This document shows positions 9,501 to 18,750 of a stretch of 64,000 bases of DNA, in pieces; position 1 is the first letter of the stretch, and every line of letters begins with the position of its first letter. A model generated the notes under the pieces. The model had not been told where the DNA came from. It saw nothing but the letters and a program-made list of their open reading frames with translations, and searched no databases. Source of the stretch: Steinernema hermaphroditum (taxonomy: Eukaryota > Nematoda > Chromadorea > Rhabditida > Steinernematidae). The DNA lies in the NCBI GenBank assembly GCA_030435675.1, contig CM059622.1, positions 9,796,001 to 9,860,000 of the forward strand. The letters run 5' to 3'. A program made the translations under genes and the position numbers.

Positions 9501-10319
9501 ACCCCAAGAGTCGTGACAGGACCCTCACCATCACGGGCTCCACCCAGGAGGCCATCGAGCACGCGAAGAAGCTCATCCAGGACACCATCCGCCGTAACGT
9601 CTCTCCCAATCGCGTAAGAGTGCGCCCCGTTCTCCCCGCTAGAACGAGTCTTGCAGCCCGACGCCAACGGGAAGCCCGCGGAGGCACCGGAGAGCGACGA
9701 CGAAGACGACGGCCCCGGAATCTCCATCGAGACCACCAAGGACGGAACCCTGAAACTCTGTTGCGACGACCCCCAAGTGCTGCAGGTAGGAATTTTTAGA
9801 TCATGAATCTGGGAAGATTTCTGGGGGAGGCTCCCCGATAGAGCCCTCTTCCTTGTCCAGACCTGCACATCCTTGCCTTGGATCTGTTCGAGACATTCAT
9901 GTAGAGATTTAGGCCGCGCAAGCCGCCTTGAGCGAGTACCTGAATCGCGTGGGCCGAGCCTCGCAGTCGCGACTTTCGGCTGAAGAACGCGAACTCCGCA
10001 AGGAACGCAGAAAGTCGATGCCACTTTCGATACCCCAAAGCGCCTCCACTTCCGCTCCCACCGCAAAGTACGTTCTCCACACCTACCGTACTCACGGTCC
10101 CTTTTTAGAGAGTGGCGCTCGATGACTGGCAGCACACCTAACCTCGCAAGCATGGACCAGGAACCGCCCCGCCAGGCTACCGTATCCTCTTCGGCCACGT
10201 CGTTCCGCTACGCCCGCGCCGACATCGTGAAATTCCGCGACAAAAACGACCAAGCGACCCCTTTCTTGCAGCAGATCCGCCACATCCAGCAGAATCTGCC
10301 CGAAATCATGCGCCAGTAG
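6514..10319 (+). CDS. mxt-1: Mextli-type eIF4E-binding protein (MIF4G-like and KH domains)
   Basis: Eight exons join in phase: 6514-6613, 7066-7203, 7247-7678, 9079-9384, 9426-9613, 9657-9785, 9913-10067, 10109-10319 (1,659 nt, 552 residues). Residues about 34-150 look like the helical MIF4G-like part, 150-320 are Pro/Ala/Thr-rich linker, and about 315-365 form a KH domain with the GxxG loop GVKG (328-331) and the family signature ELSKTVISFQKVDPKSRDRT. The tail has a charged helix (RLSAEERELRKERRKS) and, at Y517, YARADIVKF, which fits the eIF4E-binding pattern Y-x4-L-hydrophobic with Ile in place of Leu. Mextli proteins bind eIF4E and promote translation in the cytoplasm; that role is carried over from the family. 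The third intron (1,400 bp) is swollen by a transposon. All splice phases agree, which is the best support for the model. Confidence 0.75.
7679..9078 (+). other. large third intron of mxt-1
   Basis: Donor GCAG|GTACGT and acceptor GAGTAG|CT join in phase 1. Nearly all of its length is the element at 7705-9056; without that it would be about 40 bp, the size of most other introns in this gene. Confidence 0.7.
7705..9056. mobile_element. terminal-inverted-repeat element with 10-bp flanking repeat, in an mxt-1 intron
   Basis: A direct repeat CGCAAATCTG flanks it (7695-7704 and 9057-9066), consistent with a 9-10 bp target duplication. The ends are inverted: GGGTTAGGGCAGCACATACC at the left and, read in reverse from the right end, GGTCCATGGCAGCTCATACC. 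The terminal zones are made of a degenerate tandem motif CTCATACCACGACA (7715-7780 and 8970-9050, opposite orientation). The inside has several GGCTTAGGC-type stretches (about 7815-7940 and 8625-8750) and short hairpins. No transposase was found. The target-duplication length suggests a Mutator-like origin, but this is inference. Confidence 0.65.
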
Positions 10320-10722
10320 ACTCTCCCCGCGAACCCCTCCCCGCTTTCGTAGTTCTTCTCTCCTACGAGTACTTCGATTCGTCACCTTTCACCCCTCGTC
10401 CATACCGTAACCTGTCGAGCTTATCCCAACATTCTTCTCTTCCAGCTATTCCCTCTCTTCTGTTTGTACTTATAATAACATTTTCGTTAAATAAATATCC
10501 AACCTTCCCCTTTCTTTTCGAATGAAGTACTGTAGCTAGCAGTCAGAGCTAGAAGCGCTTACTGACTCTTACTGATACCCGCAATTCCGAGGTTGCTGTC
10601 GGTGAAGTGGTGAATTCGAATAGGTCTTGACATAGCCCAGAAGGATTTTGAGCATGAGAAGATTCATACCGAGGTGGGGCCTTGACATTTTCTTTACAGT
10701 GCGAATCCAGATCAACTTACAT
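10320..10722. other. mxt-1 3' UTR and spacer
   Basis: Apart from the polyadenylation signal nothing recognisable is seen up to the foldback element at 10723. Confidence 0.5.
10490..10495 (+). terminator. polyadenylation signal AATAAA for mxt-1
   Basis: Canonical AATAAA about 170 bases after the TAG stop, in a pyrimidine-rich 3' UTR. Confidence 0.65.
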
Positions 10723-10911
10723 GGGAACCTTCCGAAGTGTCCTGATCAGATCGAGCGGAAAATTGGACCACTTATAGGCCTTCATTAGTGAATGTCACCA
10801 CCAAAAGGGCACCTACTTATACGCATACCAGGTCACGTAAACACCCTTCAAATTTACGGGTATATGACTATAGTCAACTTCGCCAACAAAGCAGAAAGTT
10901 GGGTATGAGGC

Positions 10912-10972
10912 TGAACTGGTTAGTAACTTGGGTGACGTTTTTGAGCTCCGGGTTCGAGTCAGCTTCTGGCCC
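10912..10972 (+). other. tRNA-like stretch in the outer foldback arm
   Basis: A-box-like TGGTTAGTAACTTGGGTG and B-box-like CGGGTTCGAGTCAGC are spaced as in a tRNA gene. The same sequence is present reversed near 12750-12810. The stem ends do not pair well, so a SINE-like relic is more likely than a working tRNA. Confidence 0.4.
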
Positions 10973-11083
10973 ATATTTTTTCTTCCCGCTTCTCCAACAT
11001 ATTTAAATTTGTTTTTTTCCTCGTGCTCAATCCTATCCCAACCTCAGTTATGAATGCTAGCCATGTTTTGCTCCACCTTACAA

Positions 11084-12230
11084 ACTTCATCCCTGGCGCG
11101 GCGTTGATGTGGAACCGGTAGGTGGCGGCGCACTTCACTGGACATCTGGGAATCGGCAAATCTTCGGATACAGCAGCGAATCATCGTTTGCGGCACAGCG
11201 GACGCTTCTGAGCTCGAATCTGATGGTCCGCGGTCCGGGAGTTGCGTTCTCACTGGTCCTCAGAGCGTCGGCGACCTTCGGGATGACTTCTCACGCAGCG
11301 TCGGGCGTTGGACATCTTGTTATCAGCGGTGGTGGGACTACGGCTTCCGGGTGTCCCAATTCCCTCTGGAAGCCGGAAAAGTCACAACTGCCACGGGGTT
11401 TGCCATCTGACCAACCGAACACTCAGAGAGCAACCGGAGGGACCGACCGCTCGCCACCGCGACACGAGTCTAAGCGCTCTAAGTACGTTAAAAAGATGCG
11501 GTATCCTTTCTCACCGACCTAGGATCTTTTCTCAACGGTGATTCCCAAGGGACTCTTTGTATACTTAAGCTCACAATTTTGTTTTGTTGGCAAAGTGTTC
11601 ATCGGCACAACTTAGGATAACGATCCGATAGATCACTATCCGACTATCAGATGTCTTAAGTATATATTTGGGCACTTGGGAATCACCGGTGGGAAACGGA
11701 TTTCTATTCTCCATTTCAAAATTATCTTCCGAAATTCTTTGTATACTTAAGTATATATTTGGGCGACGTTGGCAGTCGCTGACAAACCGCTGACAGTCTC
11801 ACTCTTGTCGCGGTGGCGAGCGGTCGGTCCCTCCGGTCGCTCTCCGAGTGTCCGGTTAGTCTGATGGTAAACCCTGTGGCAGTTGTGCGTTTTCCGGCTT
11901 CCAGAGGGAATTGGGACACCCGGAAGCCGTAGTCCCGCCACCGCTGACAAACAAGATATCCGACGCCAGGAATCCGGCTGCGTGAGATGTCACCCTGAAG
12001 GTCGCCGACGCTCTGAGGACCACCGAAGACGCAATTCCCGGACCACGAACTCATCTCTCCGAAGAAGATGCGAGCTCAAAAGCCTCCCCTGTGCCGCAAA
12101 CGCCCCGAGAAGAAGAAGTTCTACTGCCATTTCCGAAGTTTTGCCGTCTCCCACATGCCCCGTGATGCGCGCCGTCTCCGACCGGTTCGCCATAAGCGCC
12201 ACGCCAGGGATGAAGCCGGCTAAAACGAGA
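11084..12230. repeat. inner inverted repeats of the 592-4901 foldback family
   Basis: 11090-11470 and 11795-12215 are inverted relative to each other and homologous to 795-1160. Shared landmarks are the AATTGGGACACCCGGAAGCC block, the TGCGTGAGATGTCA block and the CATCCCTGGCGCGG block. Copies are diverged from each other by roughly a tenth, so the family is older than the LTR insertion. Confidence 0.65.
11535..11690. mobile_element. small hairpin (MITE-like) element
   Basis: Inverted ends ACGGTGATTCCCAAG and CTTGGGAATCACCGGT surround inverted CTTAAG-containing stretches. No coding capacity. Confidence 0.45.
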
Positions 12231-12310
12231 CATCCTCTGTTTGTCTATTATTCGGTGTCGTGCAAGGCGTAAGCCTTTGATTCACGAAATAAACTCGTAA
12301 ACTCGTAAAC

Positions 12311-12474
12311 TTCCGAAATTGGGAGGAGCGACTGTAAAAATTGCGGATAATTTCGTTGCGGAACTCAAGGTTTCAAAAGTATTGCGCTGCATTTCGTGCG
12401 AAATACTTTTAAAATCTTGGGTCCCGCAACGAAATGCTCCGCAATTTTTACGGTCGCTCCTCCCAATTTCGGAA
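12311..12474. mobile_element. 164-bp hairpin MITE
   Basis: TTCCGAAATTGGGAGGAGCG at the left is the exact complement of the right end; the arms extend with few mismatches for about 50 bases each, through a GTAAAAATTGCGGA block and a TTTCGTTGCGG block. It would fold into a long hairpin. Confidence 0.65.
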
Positions 12475-12996
12475 GATAATTTTGAAATGGAGAATAGTTG
12501 CTAGGAAAGAATACCGCATTGTTTTTAACGTACTTAGAGCGCCTATGATTTTGCGTCCAGTTTGTCTACTCACCTAGGCCAACCGTTTGCCCCAAGTCTC
12601 GCGCCGATCTTAGAGCTGCATGATTGGCCGTACCCTTGTAAGGTGGAGCAAAACATGGCTAGCATTCATAACTGAGGTTGGGATAGGATTGAGCACGAGG
12701 AAAAAAAACAAATTTAAATATGTTGGAGAAGCGAGAAGAAAAATATGGGCCATAAGCTGACTCGAATCCGGAGCTCAAAAACGTCACCCAAGTTACTAAC
12801 CAGTTCAGCCTCATACCCAACTTTCTGCTTTGTTGGCGAAGTTGACTATAGTCATATACCCGTAAATTTGAAGGGTGTTTACGTGACCTGGTATGCGTAT
12901 AAGTAGGTGCCCTTTTGGTGGTGACATTCACTAATGAAGGCCTACAAGTGGTCCAATTTTCCGCTCGATCTGATCAAGACACTTCGGAAGGTTCCC

Positions 12997-13447
12997 TTAT
13001 TAGTAGAAGAACTGGTTGAGCTTTAGAGGTACTTTACGAAAGGGTCCTATCCCGTGGATGCACACTCTCTTTCTGAAAATCGTTCTTATCTGGCGTCTTG
13101 GCGAATGAAACAACATTAGAGGGAGACTCTTTCCCCATTTTCGAGCCGTAATGTTCACTGTGATCACTTCGATGATGTGATCGTTGGATGGAAAACTCTC
13201 CGTTGGGGGTGGCCATGGAGGTATCTGACGCTTCGATTACGCGCAGTGGCCCAAACACCTTCTCCGGTCACAGAAATTCAAGCTACACTGTCAACAGTTT
13301 TGACACAAAAGCGACATTGACAAGATAGGCGTGGTCCCTGAAGTGGACTTCGTCGTGCAACTACGGTAGTACGCATTTTTGTACAACACAGATCTGAGGA
13401 CTTTCTTTGTGAATATACGTTGAATTCGACTCTCGGCATATCCGGAA
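12997..13447. other. spacer between transposon clusters
   Basis: No gene called. On the minus strand a short stretch (about 13180-13260) reads FGPLRVIEASDT, which faintly recalls the region after retroelement integrases, but stop codons surround it. Confidence 0.3.
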
Positions 13448-13802
13448 CAGAGCTGTGCAAACCGAGACTTTGAAAAACCGAAACCGAGACCAAATTGAAA
13501 GCCTCGCCGAGGCGAGACCGAGACCGATACCGAGACTTTCGAGACTAAAATTTATCTTACTTTTGAAATCCTTCCAGGCTTCAAGAACGCCTGTTTTTGC
13601 AAACTATCAACGCTGATTGACCTTTTTACGTCAATGAGCGCCAGTGTACCCATGGGAAACAGTAAATTGAAGTTACCATGCATGCCCATGGCTGAACCTG
13701 TTATGGTGATTCTTGATTTTAGAGGTATAGACTGGGGATTTGAATTGCTCAGAATCCTATTCACAGACAGGAAGCCTTCAGAGAAGCATTGAGAGCAGTG
13801 AT

Positions 13803-14045
13803 CCTAACGACTCGTTTTGATCCGGACTCGTTTTTCGGACTCGGACTCGTTTTGATCTGGACTCGTTTTTCGGACTCGGACTCGGACTCGTTTTGATCCG
13901 GACTCGTTTTGATCCGGACTCGTTTTGATCCGGACTCGTTTTGATCCGGACTCGTTTTTCGGACTCGGACTCGTTTTGATCTGGACTCGTTTTTCGGACT
14001 CAGACTCGTTTTGATCCGGACTCGTTTTGATTCCGGACTCGCGAG
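13803..14045 (+). repeat. subterminal tandem repeats of the inner hAT (left)
   Basis: About ten copies of a 16-19 bp unit GGACTCGTTTTGATCC, with variants ending TTTTTC. Such arrays near hAT ends are usually transposase binding sites (family knowledge). Confidence 0.75.
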
Positions 14046-14327
14046 TCCAAAACGAGTCCCAACGCGCTTCTCCTCGGTTTGAAGAGTCGGCAACGGCATG
14101 ATTTTCCGTGTTCTTCCACCCGTTTTCGGCAGGTTTTTCCGTTTTAATTTCATTTTTCTCCATTGGATATTAAGGGTCAACCTTTTTGAATCAACTGCGA
14201 GGACTCTTCGTGATTTTGTAATGAGTTTAGCACGCTTTAAGAAATTACTGAATATCTTTATCGTCCTTACGAAGTTGAATTTCAGAACGAAGATGGATGA
14301 CGATGAGATCCGTGGTGAAGAACCTGA

Positions 14328-14958
14328 TTCTACCTCGTCGGCTGGATCGCGAAGAAACGATTCAAGTTCGGCACCCACGAATTCGACGAGCGCTACCTCA
14401 TCAGTGCATATCTTGATCCTGTCTATGATTTTGCCCTCACCGCCCATGAAGAAGCAGAAGTCGAACGGATGATTGTCTCTATCGCCCGAAGTCCTATCGA
14501 AGAAATTGAATTGGTTGAGGTCGACGACCAGTCGCTTTCACAAGACCGAGGAAATTTGCCGTCCTTCTGTCGCAGTCTGTTTGAAGCGTCGATGAATATG
14601 CGGCAGGCATCCATGGAAACGTCCAGCGAAGACGTTCTTCGAAAAGAACTCGAAATTTACCGAACGGAACGAACTAAGCATACTGGTCATTCTCCACTGG
14701 CATTTTGGAGTTCGCAGCAGCAGGTAGATATGATCATGAAAGCGTGACATTCACTGTAATTTGCAGGCTATCAAGCTGCCTAAACTCCGCGAACTGGCAT
14801 TGAAATTCCTCGCTGTCCCAGCCAGCAGCGCAATATCCGAGAGGACCTTTTCGATATCATCTATTCTTTCCTCAGGTCGTCGTAATCGAGCGTCGGAAGA
14901 AACCATTCGAATTCGAACGTTCTTGACAATGAACGCTAGTTTCCTTTCTGGTTGTTAA
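14328..14958 (+). pseudogene. hAT transposase, C-terminal fragment
   Basis: Two exon-like pieces, 14328-14723 and 14767-14958, join across a 43-bp intron (GTAGAT...TTGCAG). The first has YLISAYLDPVYDF, resembling the region before the last catalytic residue of hAT transposases; the second has LALKFLAVPASSAISERTFS, the hAT dimerisation motif, and ends at TAA. The BED finger and most of the catalytic domain are absent, and a stop at 14325-14327 closes the frame upstream. Confidence 0.75.
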
Positions 14959-15024
14959 CTACATTTACGCTGCCAATCTTGTTGCTACTTGTTATATTTC
15001 GAAAAATTTTTTGATTAAGTGGTG

Positions 15025-15160
15025 GACTCGTTTTGATCTGGACTCGTTTTGGGACTCGGACTCGGACTCGTTTTGATCTGGACTCGTTTTGGGACTCGGA
15101 CTCGTTTTGATCCGGACTCGTTTTTCGGACTCGGACTCGTTTTGATTTCGGACTCGTTTA
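15025..15160 (+). repeat. subterminal tandem repeats of the inner hAT (right)
   Basis: Several copies of the same GGACTCGTTTTGATC unit as on the left, in the same orientation rather than inverted. Confidence 0.7.
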
Positions 15161-15665
15161 GGATCACTGACTGAGAGAGTTTTTTGTCTCTTACAGGGGC
15201 CGCCTCAGTAATAAATAACAGAATATGACCTTACATCTCATATTGAACAATTCCGATAAGTGCTCGGGATTAAAAAGAGCGGTGTTAATAGAGACTCAGC
15301 CAGTCGAGTTGTTCAGTATCACGGAAATAGCAGGACACTTATTGAAAGTCAGGTTATCTTGAGTAATTTCTTACCTAGACACATCTTTAGACCGAGGTCA
15401 TAACCGAGATTAACGCAAACACAGATCACAGATCAGTCAATCAATTCTGGCACCACCACGAAACCCCTGATGCAATTGATTTGGCGTACGGTGGGTGGGA
15501 GATTTACTAACCGCAGCGCACGTTCTCTGAAATTAAATCCAGTAATCCATGTGGGACCGAACATTAAAGTCTCGCCGAGAGTCTCGGCACTTTTCCGAGA
15601 CCGAGACCAAAAAAAGGCCGAGACTTCCGAGACCGAGACCGAGACTGCACGGCTCTGATCCGGAG

Positions 15666-16491
15666 CATCTGTGAGGTGAAGACATAAAGAGGCGGTGGGC
15701 TCCCGTGGCGCGTTTCCTGTTCCGTCAATGTTTCTTTCCTCCACACTGACTCACGCCCTGCTTGTTGCCGGCTGGCGGCGTTTCCCTTTATCAATGATCT
15801 GTACTTTCTCCCCGCGTGTTGTGCTCGTTCTTTGCCGTCCTCCACCACTCTTCGGTCATCGGGCTGTCCGCCGCCGCGATCTGCTTTGGTTCGGCGTGAG
15901 CCGCGGCCCTCCGGTGACTTCGCCGTCCTTGCGGCATCGGAACAATCGCCATTGAAACTCTGTGTGTTTATTGATTGTTTAAGTTGGCTTGCTGCCAGTT
16001 CCTCTGCCCGCTCTGGCGGCGCTCGTTGTTCTCTGATTCTCTGCTGTCACGCCATATGATCCATCGGCGGTACTCTGGGCTGGGCGTTTAGCCAAGGCGC
16101 GCTCTCACTGTGGGGCGGACGCGCTGTATCTTCTCTGTGCACTGGCAGTCCTCTATTGATCGAAAGAAAACAACATGTTTTCGGCGCGGTCGCGGACCGA
16201 GTCGGAGAGCCTCTGCAACAACTCTGGCGCTGGTCGCGGAGGACAAAAGACGGCGCTGGTTGCTGGCGAAGGATGCCGGCGCCGACGGTGTTCCACGGCT
16301 GCGTGGAGACGCGCTCTTGTTGCGAATCGCGAAAAGTGATAATCCGATGAGAAAAACGCGCGCATTGAGAGGCTTCCCGCGTCCTCGTAATTGTTTATTT
16401 GTTGTTTTATGCCAGTCGGCGCCGGAATTGTTGTCCTCGTGTGTCACTCTGGTGTAGCGTAACTCAGCTGATTGCAGTTCAGAAGGCACAG
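15666..16491. other. region upstream of the CTDSPL2-like gene
   Basis: No gene or repeat was recognised. Open frames here have no family resemblance and compositionally look like chance. Confidence 0.4.
16475..16476 (+). promoter_or_regulatory. likely spliced-leader acceptor of the CTDSPL2-like gene
   Basis: GATTGCAG ends at 16476, 15 bases before the ATG at 16492, the spacing typical of nematode trans-splice sites. Inferred from sequence only. Confidence 0.45.
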
Positions 16492-17736
16492 ATGCCGCAG
16501 TGTGCCGAGGAGGATTCTGATGACTTCATCTGGAGTATCGAGCCGCAAAAACTCGTGGCGGACGATGGCCGGAGCGAAAGCGAGGTGATTGACCAGTACT
16601 TGAAGCCCGTCTCTAGCGACTCTTCCTCAAGTGACGAAAGCGACGGAAGTGAAACGGAGAAGAAGAGTCCCAACAGGAGCAGAAGTCGAAGCGCATCTAA
16701 ACCGCTTGCTTCCAGGGGCATCAGAAGCCCGGAATGTGACAATTACACCTATGTGCCTCAGCTGGACAGCGAGTCGTAAGTTCCTCATCTTTATGGCCAC
16801 TCGAGGTAATACTATTCCTTAGGATTTACCTATTGAGCAATCTACCTCCTTTGACTGACGAGATGCGTTATCGGTGTCCAGCTCTTCCACTTCGAACAAG
16901 ATCCACGCCGGAGTTTTCCTTGGTTCTGGACTTGGACGAAACTCTTGTGCATTGCAGCCTCACTGAGCTTCCGGACGCTTCGCTTACATTTCCCGTTCAC
17001 TTTCAAGACAACACATATCAGGTAAGCTCATCTTCATGACGTCGGAGTCACTTCCGTTCTTTTCAGGTCTACGTGAGAGTGCGTCCTCATTTGCACGAAT
17101 TCCTTCGGCGCCTTGCCAACTCTTTCGAACTCATTCTGTTTACGGCGAGCAAGCGCGTCTACGCTGACAAGCTTATGGTAAGTTATGCAAAGTACTTCAT
17201 GTGTCACCTATTTCGCGTGTGGTTACCATGGCAACTTCGATTACGTTTACTCTTTCAGAACCTCTTGGACCCTGGGAAGCGTTTAGTGCGTCACCGCCTT
17301 TTCCGAGAGCATTGTGTGTACGTATACGGTAACTACATCAAAGATTTATCCATACTTGGCCGAGATTTGTAAGTGTCCAATGTTTAGAGGACGGCTTGTT
17401 ATGCTCAAGCGTTTTAGGTCGAAAACGATCATCGTGGACAACTCTCTGCAGTCGTTTGCTTATCAAATCGATAATGGGATCCCCATTGAAAGTTGGTTTT
17501 TTGAGAAGAATGATATCGAGCTGCTGAAGCTCATTCCTTTCTTGGAGTATCTGGCCACTCAGGTAAACATCATTACATTGAATTTACGGGACGTTTGTGA
17601 CGCTTTCCCACTGCAGAAGGAAGACGTGCGCCACGTGCTGAGGAAGCGGTACAAGATCCGTGACATGCTCCCGGCCTTGAACAACAACGTTACTAACGGT
17701 GAAACGGATCCCTCGGACACTGACCTCATTGTTTAA
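16492..17736 (+). CDS. CTDSPL2: CTD small phosphatase-like protein 2 (SCP4/FCP1 family)
   Basis: Six exons in agreeing phases: 16492-16775, 16823-17021, 17067-17177, 17259-17368, 17418-17562, 17617-17736 (969 nt, 322 residues). The first 95 residues are acidic and Ser/Arg-rich. The HAD-type phosphatase domain covers about 105-300: the nucleophile motif [12 protein letters not shown] has D131 and D133, followed by LFTASK (185-190) and the third motif IIVDNS with D242 and N243. The block [11 protein letters not shown] and the sequence [19 protein letters not shown] are typical of the CTDSPL2 branch rather than CTDSP1 or Dullard. The enzyme removes phosphate from phosphoserine/threonine substrates; targets in this animal are unknown. 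All catalytic residues are present. The start is the first ATG after the acceptor at 16476. Confidence 0.88.
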
Positions 17737-18750
17737 GCATCTATCTCTTCCCAGCGAACTGTACATATTCTTTGAGCATTTAGCCATCTTCCGTAGTAAT
17801 GGTTAGAATTTTATTTTGTACAAATCTGAAAATCTTCGATAGTCTTCTAGAGTTTTATTGTATAGTGGACATTAGTCGGTCCTACAAACACCTACCGTCT
17901 TGATCTACCTAAATTCTGGAAACCCTCTTTGCATAACTCCTTGTTTGGTGATTGTGCTGTCGCCCCTACCGTACCTTCAGTTCTTCCTATCCTATTCTAA
18001 TACCCATCGTCCGTTGTTACTGTTGCCCCGAGTTTCCGCAAACTCATAGGACACTTACTTACCAACACCACAATTAATATATATACGAGAACTCTCCCGA
18101 AGGACATAAAGCATTTGTTACTCAGCAGCAGCAAGTCGAATAGGAAGCAGTCTCTTATCGAATTCACACGGACAGCCTACAAAATTGGACGTAACGATGG
18201 GGATGGAAGGACCGACGGACGGGACGGCGTTGCGCGCTGAGAGTGGTCGCTGCACGGGAAAGAGCTGCCGGGTCGTGCCACGTGTCCGATGAATGTGTTC
18301 GGTCTGGAGATCTTCCTGAATCACCACGTCTGTCGCCGTCGCCACTTCGCCACCGGAACCGCGGCAGATGGGGCTTCGTTTCTGTCCGCAGCGCTTTATC
18401 CGGCGCGCCTCATTTTAATGTTGTGTTTTGTTGTCACACGTGGCGTGGGAAAGGAGCTGCCACGGTGAACGCGATGGAAGTCGACGCTTCCTCCCAGAGA
18501 AGCCCTTCTCGCTTTGTCGTGAAAGCCGATCTGAGCTTCTCCTGGCACTCACTCGAGGGCCAGTCTACTTCCGAGCTTCGCTTTCTGGCGTCGGCCAGCA
18601 CGTCGTTCGTGTTGGATCACTTCTTTCCTATTCCGTACTTTCAGTGTCGCCCGCCGCGCGCCTTCGCCAAATCCAGGTCGATCGTCGTGCTCAACCGCCT
18701 CTCCGAATAGTTCGTAATTCTCTGTTCCGCCCAGGAAGGTGGCCTTGAAG
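17737..18750. other. intergenic region between CTDSPL2-like gene and GMPPA
   Basis: About 1 kb. It probably holds the 3' UTR of one gene and the promoter and 5' UTR of the next. No canonical AATAAA, RNA gene or repeat was identified. An open stretch at 18243-18710 has no recognisable domain. Confidence 0.4.

Larger units (their letters stand above)
10723..12996. mobile_element. composite foldback element with nested elements
   Basis: The outer arms are inverted copies beginning GGGAACCTTCCGAAGTGT: 10723 to about 11083 and about 12637 to 12996, nearly identical. Between them is a second, inner pair of inverted arms (about 11084-11510 and 11790-12230) of the same family as 592-4901, plus smaller hairpin elements at 11535-11690 and 12311-12474. 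Two short pieces around 11465-11510 and 12510-12540 are inverted copies as well. No transposase is encoded. No clean target duplication was found at the outer ends. Confidence 0.65.
13796..15169 (+). mobile_element. inner hAT element (1,374 bp) nested in the outer one
   Basis: The ends are CAGTGATCCTAA (13796) and TTAGGATCACTG (to 15169), with 8-bp flanks ATTGAGAG (13788-13795) and ACTGAGAG (15170-15177), seven of eight bases equal. Subterminal arrays of GGACTCGTTTTGATCC fill 13803-14045 and 15025-15160. It carries the C-terminal part of a hAT transposase, so it is an internally deleted or decayed copy. Confidence 0.8.
13448..15657. mobile_element. outer non-autonomous hAT element
   Basis: The inverted ends are CAGAGCTGTGCA at 13448 and TGCACGGCTCTG ending at 15657, matching the CAGAG...CTCTG ends common in hAT elements. 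The 8-bp flanks ATCCGGAA (13440-13447) and ATCCGGAG (15658-15665) agree at seven of eight bases, the target length expected for hAT. Subterminal zones are rich in CCGAGA/CGAGACC tandem motifs (about 13459-13545 and 15572-15645). Without the inner hAT it would be about 0.83 kb and has no coding capacity of its own. Confidence 0.75.

Noticed and set aside
13034..13493. Retroelement integrase/pol remnant on the minus strand
   Set aside because: Only a dozen residues (FGPLRVIEASDT) look familiar; stops interrupt the surroundings and no LTR or protein context supports it.
13803..14045. CRISPR-like array
   Set aside because: Units are short, contiguous and without unique spacers, and they sit just inside hAT ends; the genome is eukaryotic.
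15695..16457. Open frames on both strands upstream of the CTDSPL2-like gene
   Set aside because: They overlap each other in several frames, with no motif and no splice logic linking them to the gene.
18243..18710. A 155-codon open frame before GMPPA
   Set aside because: No domain or family resemblance, and composition fits GC-rich chance; more likely promoter or 5' UTR.
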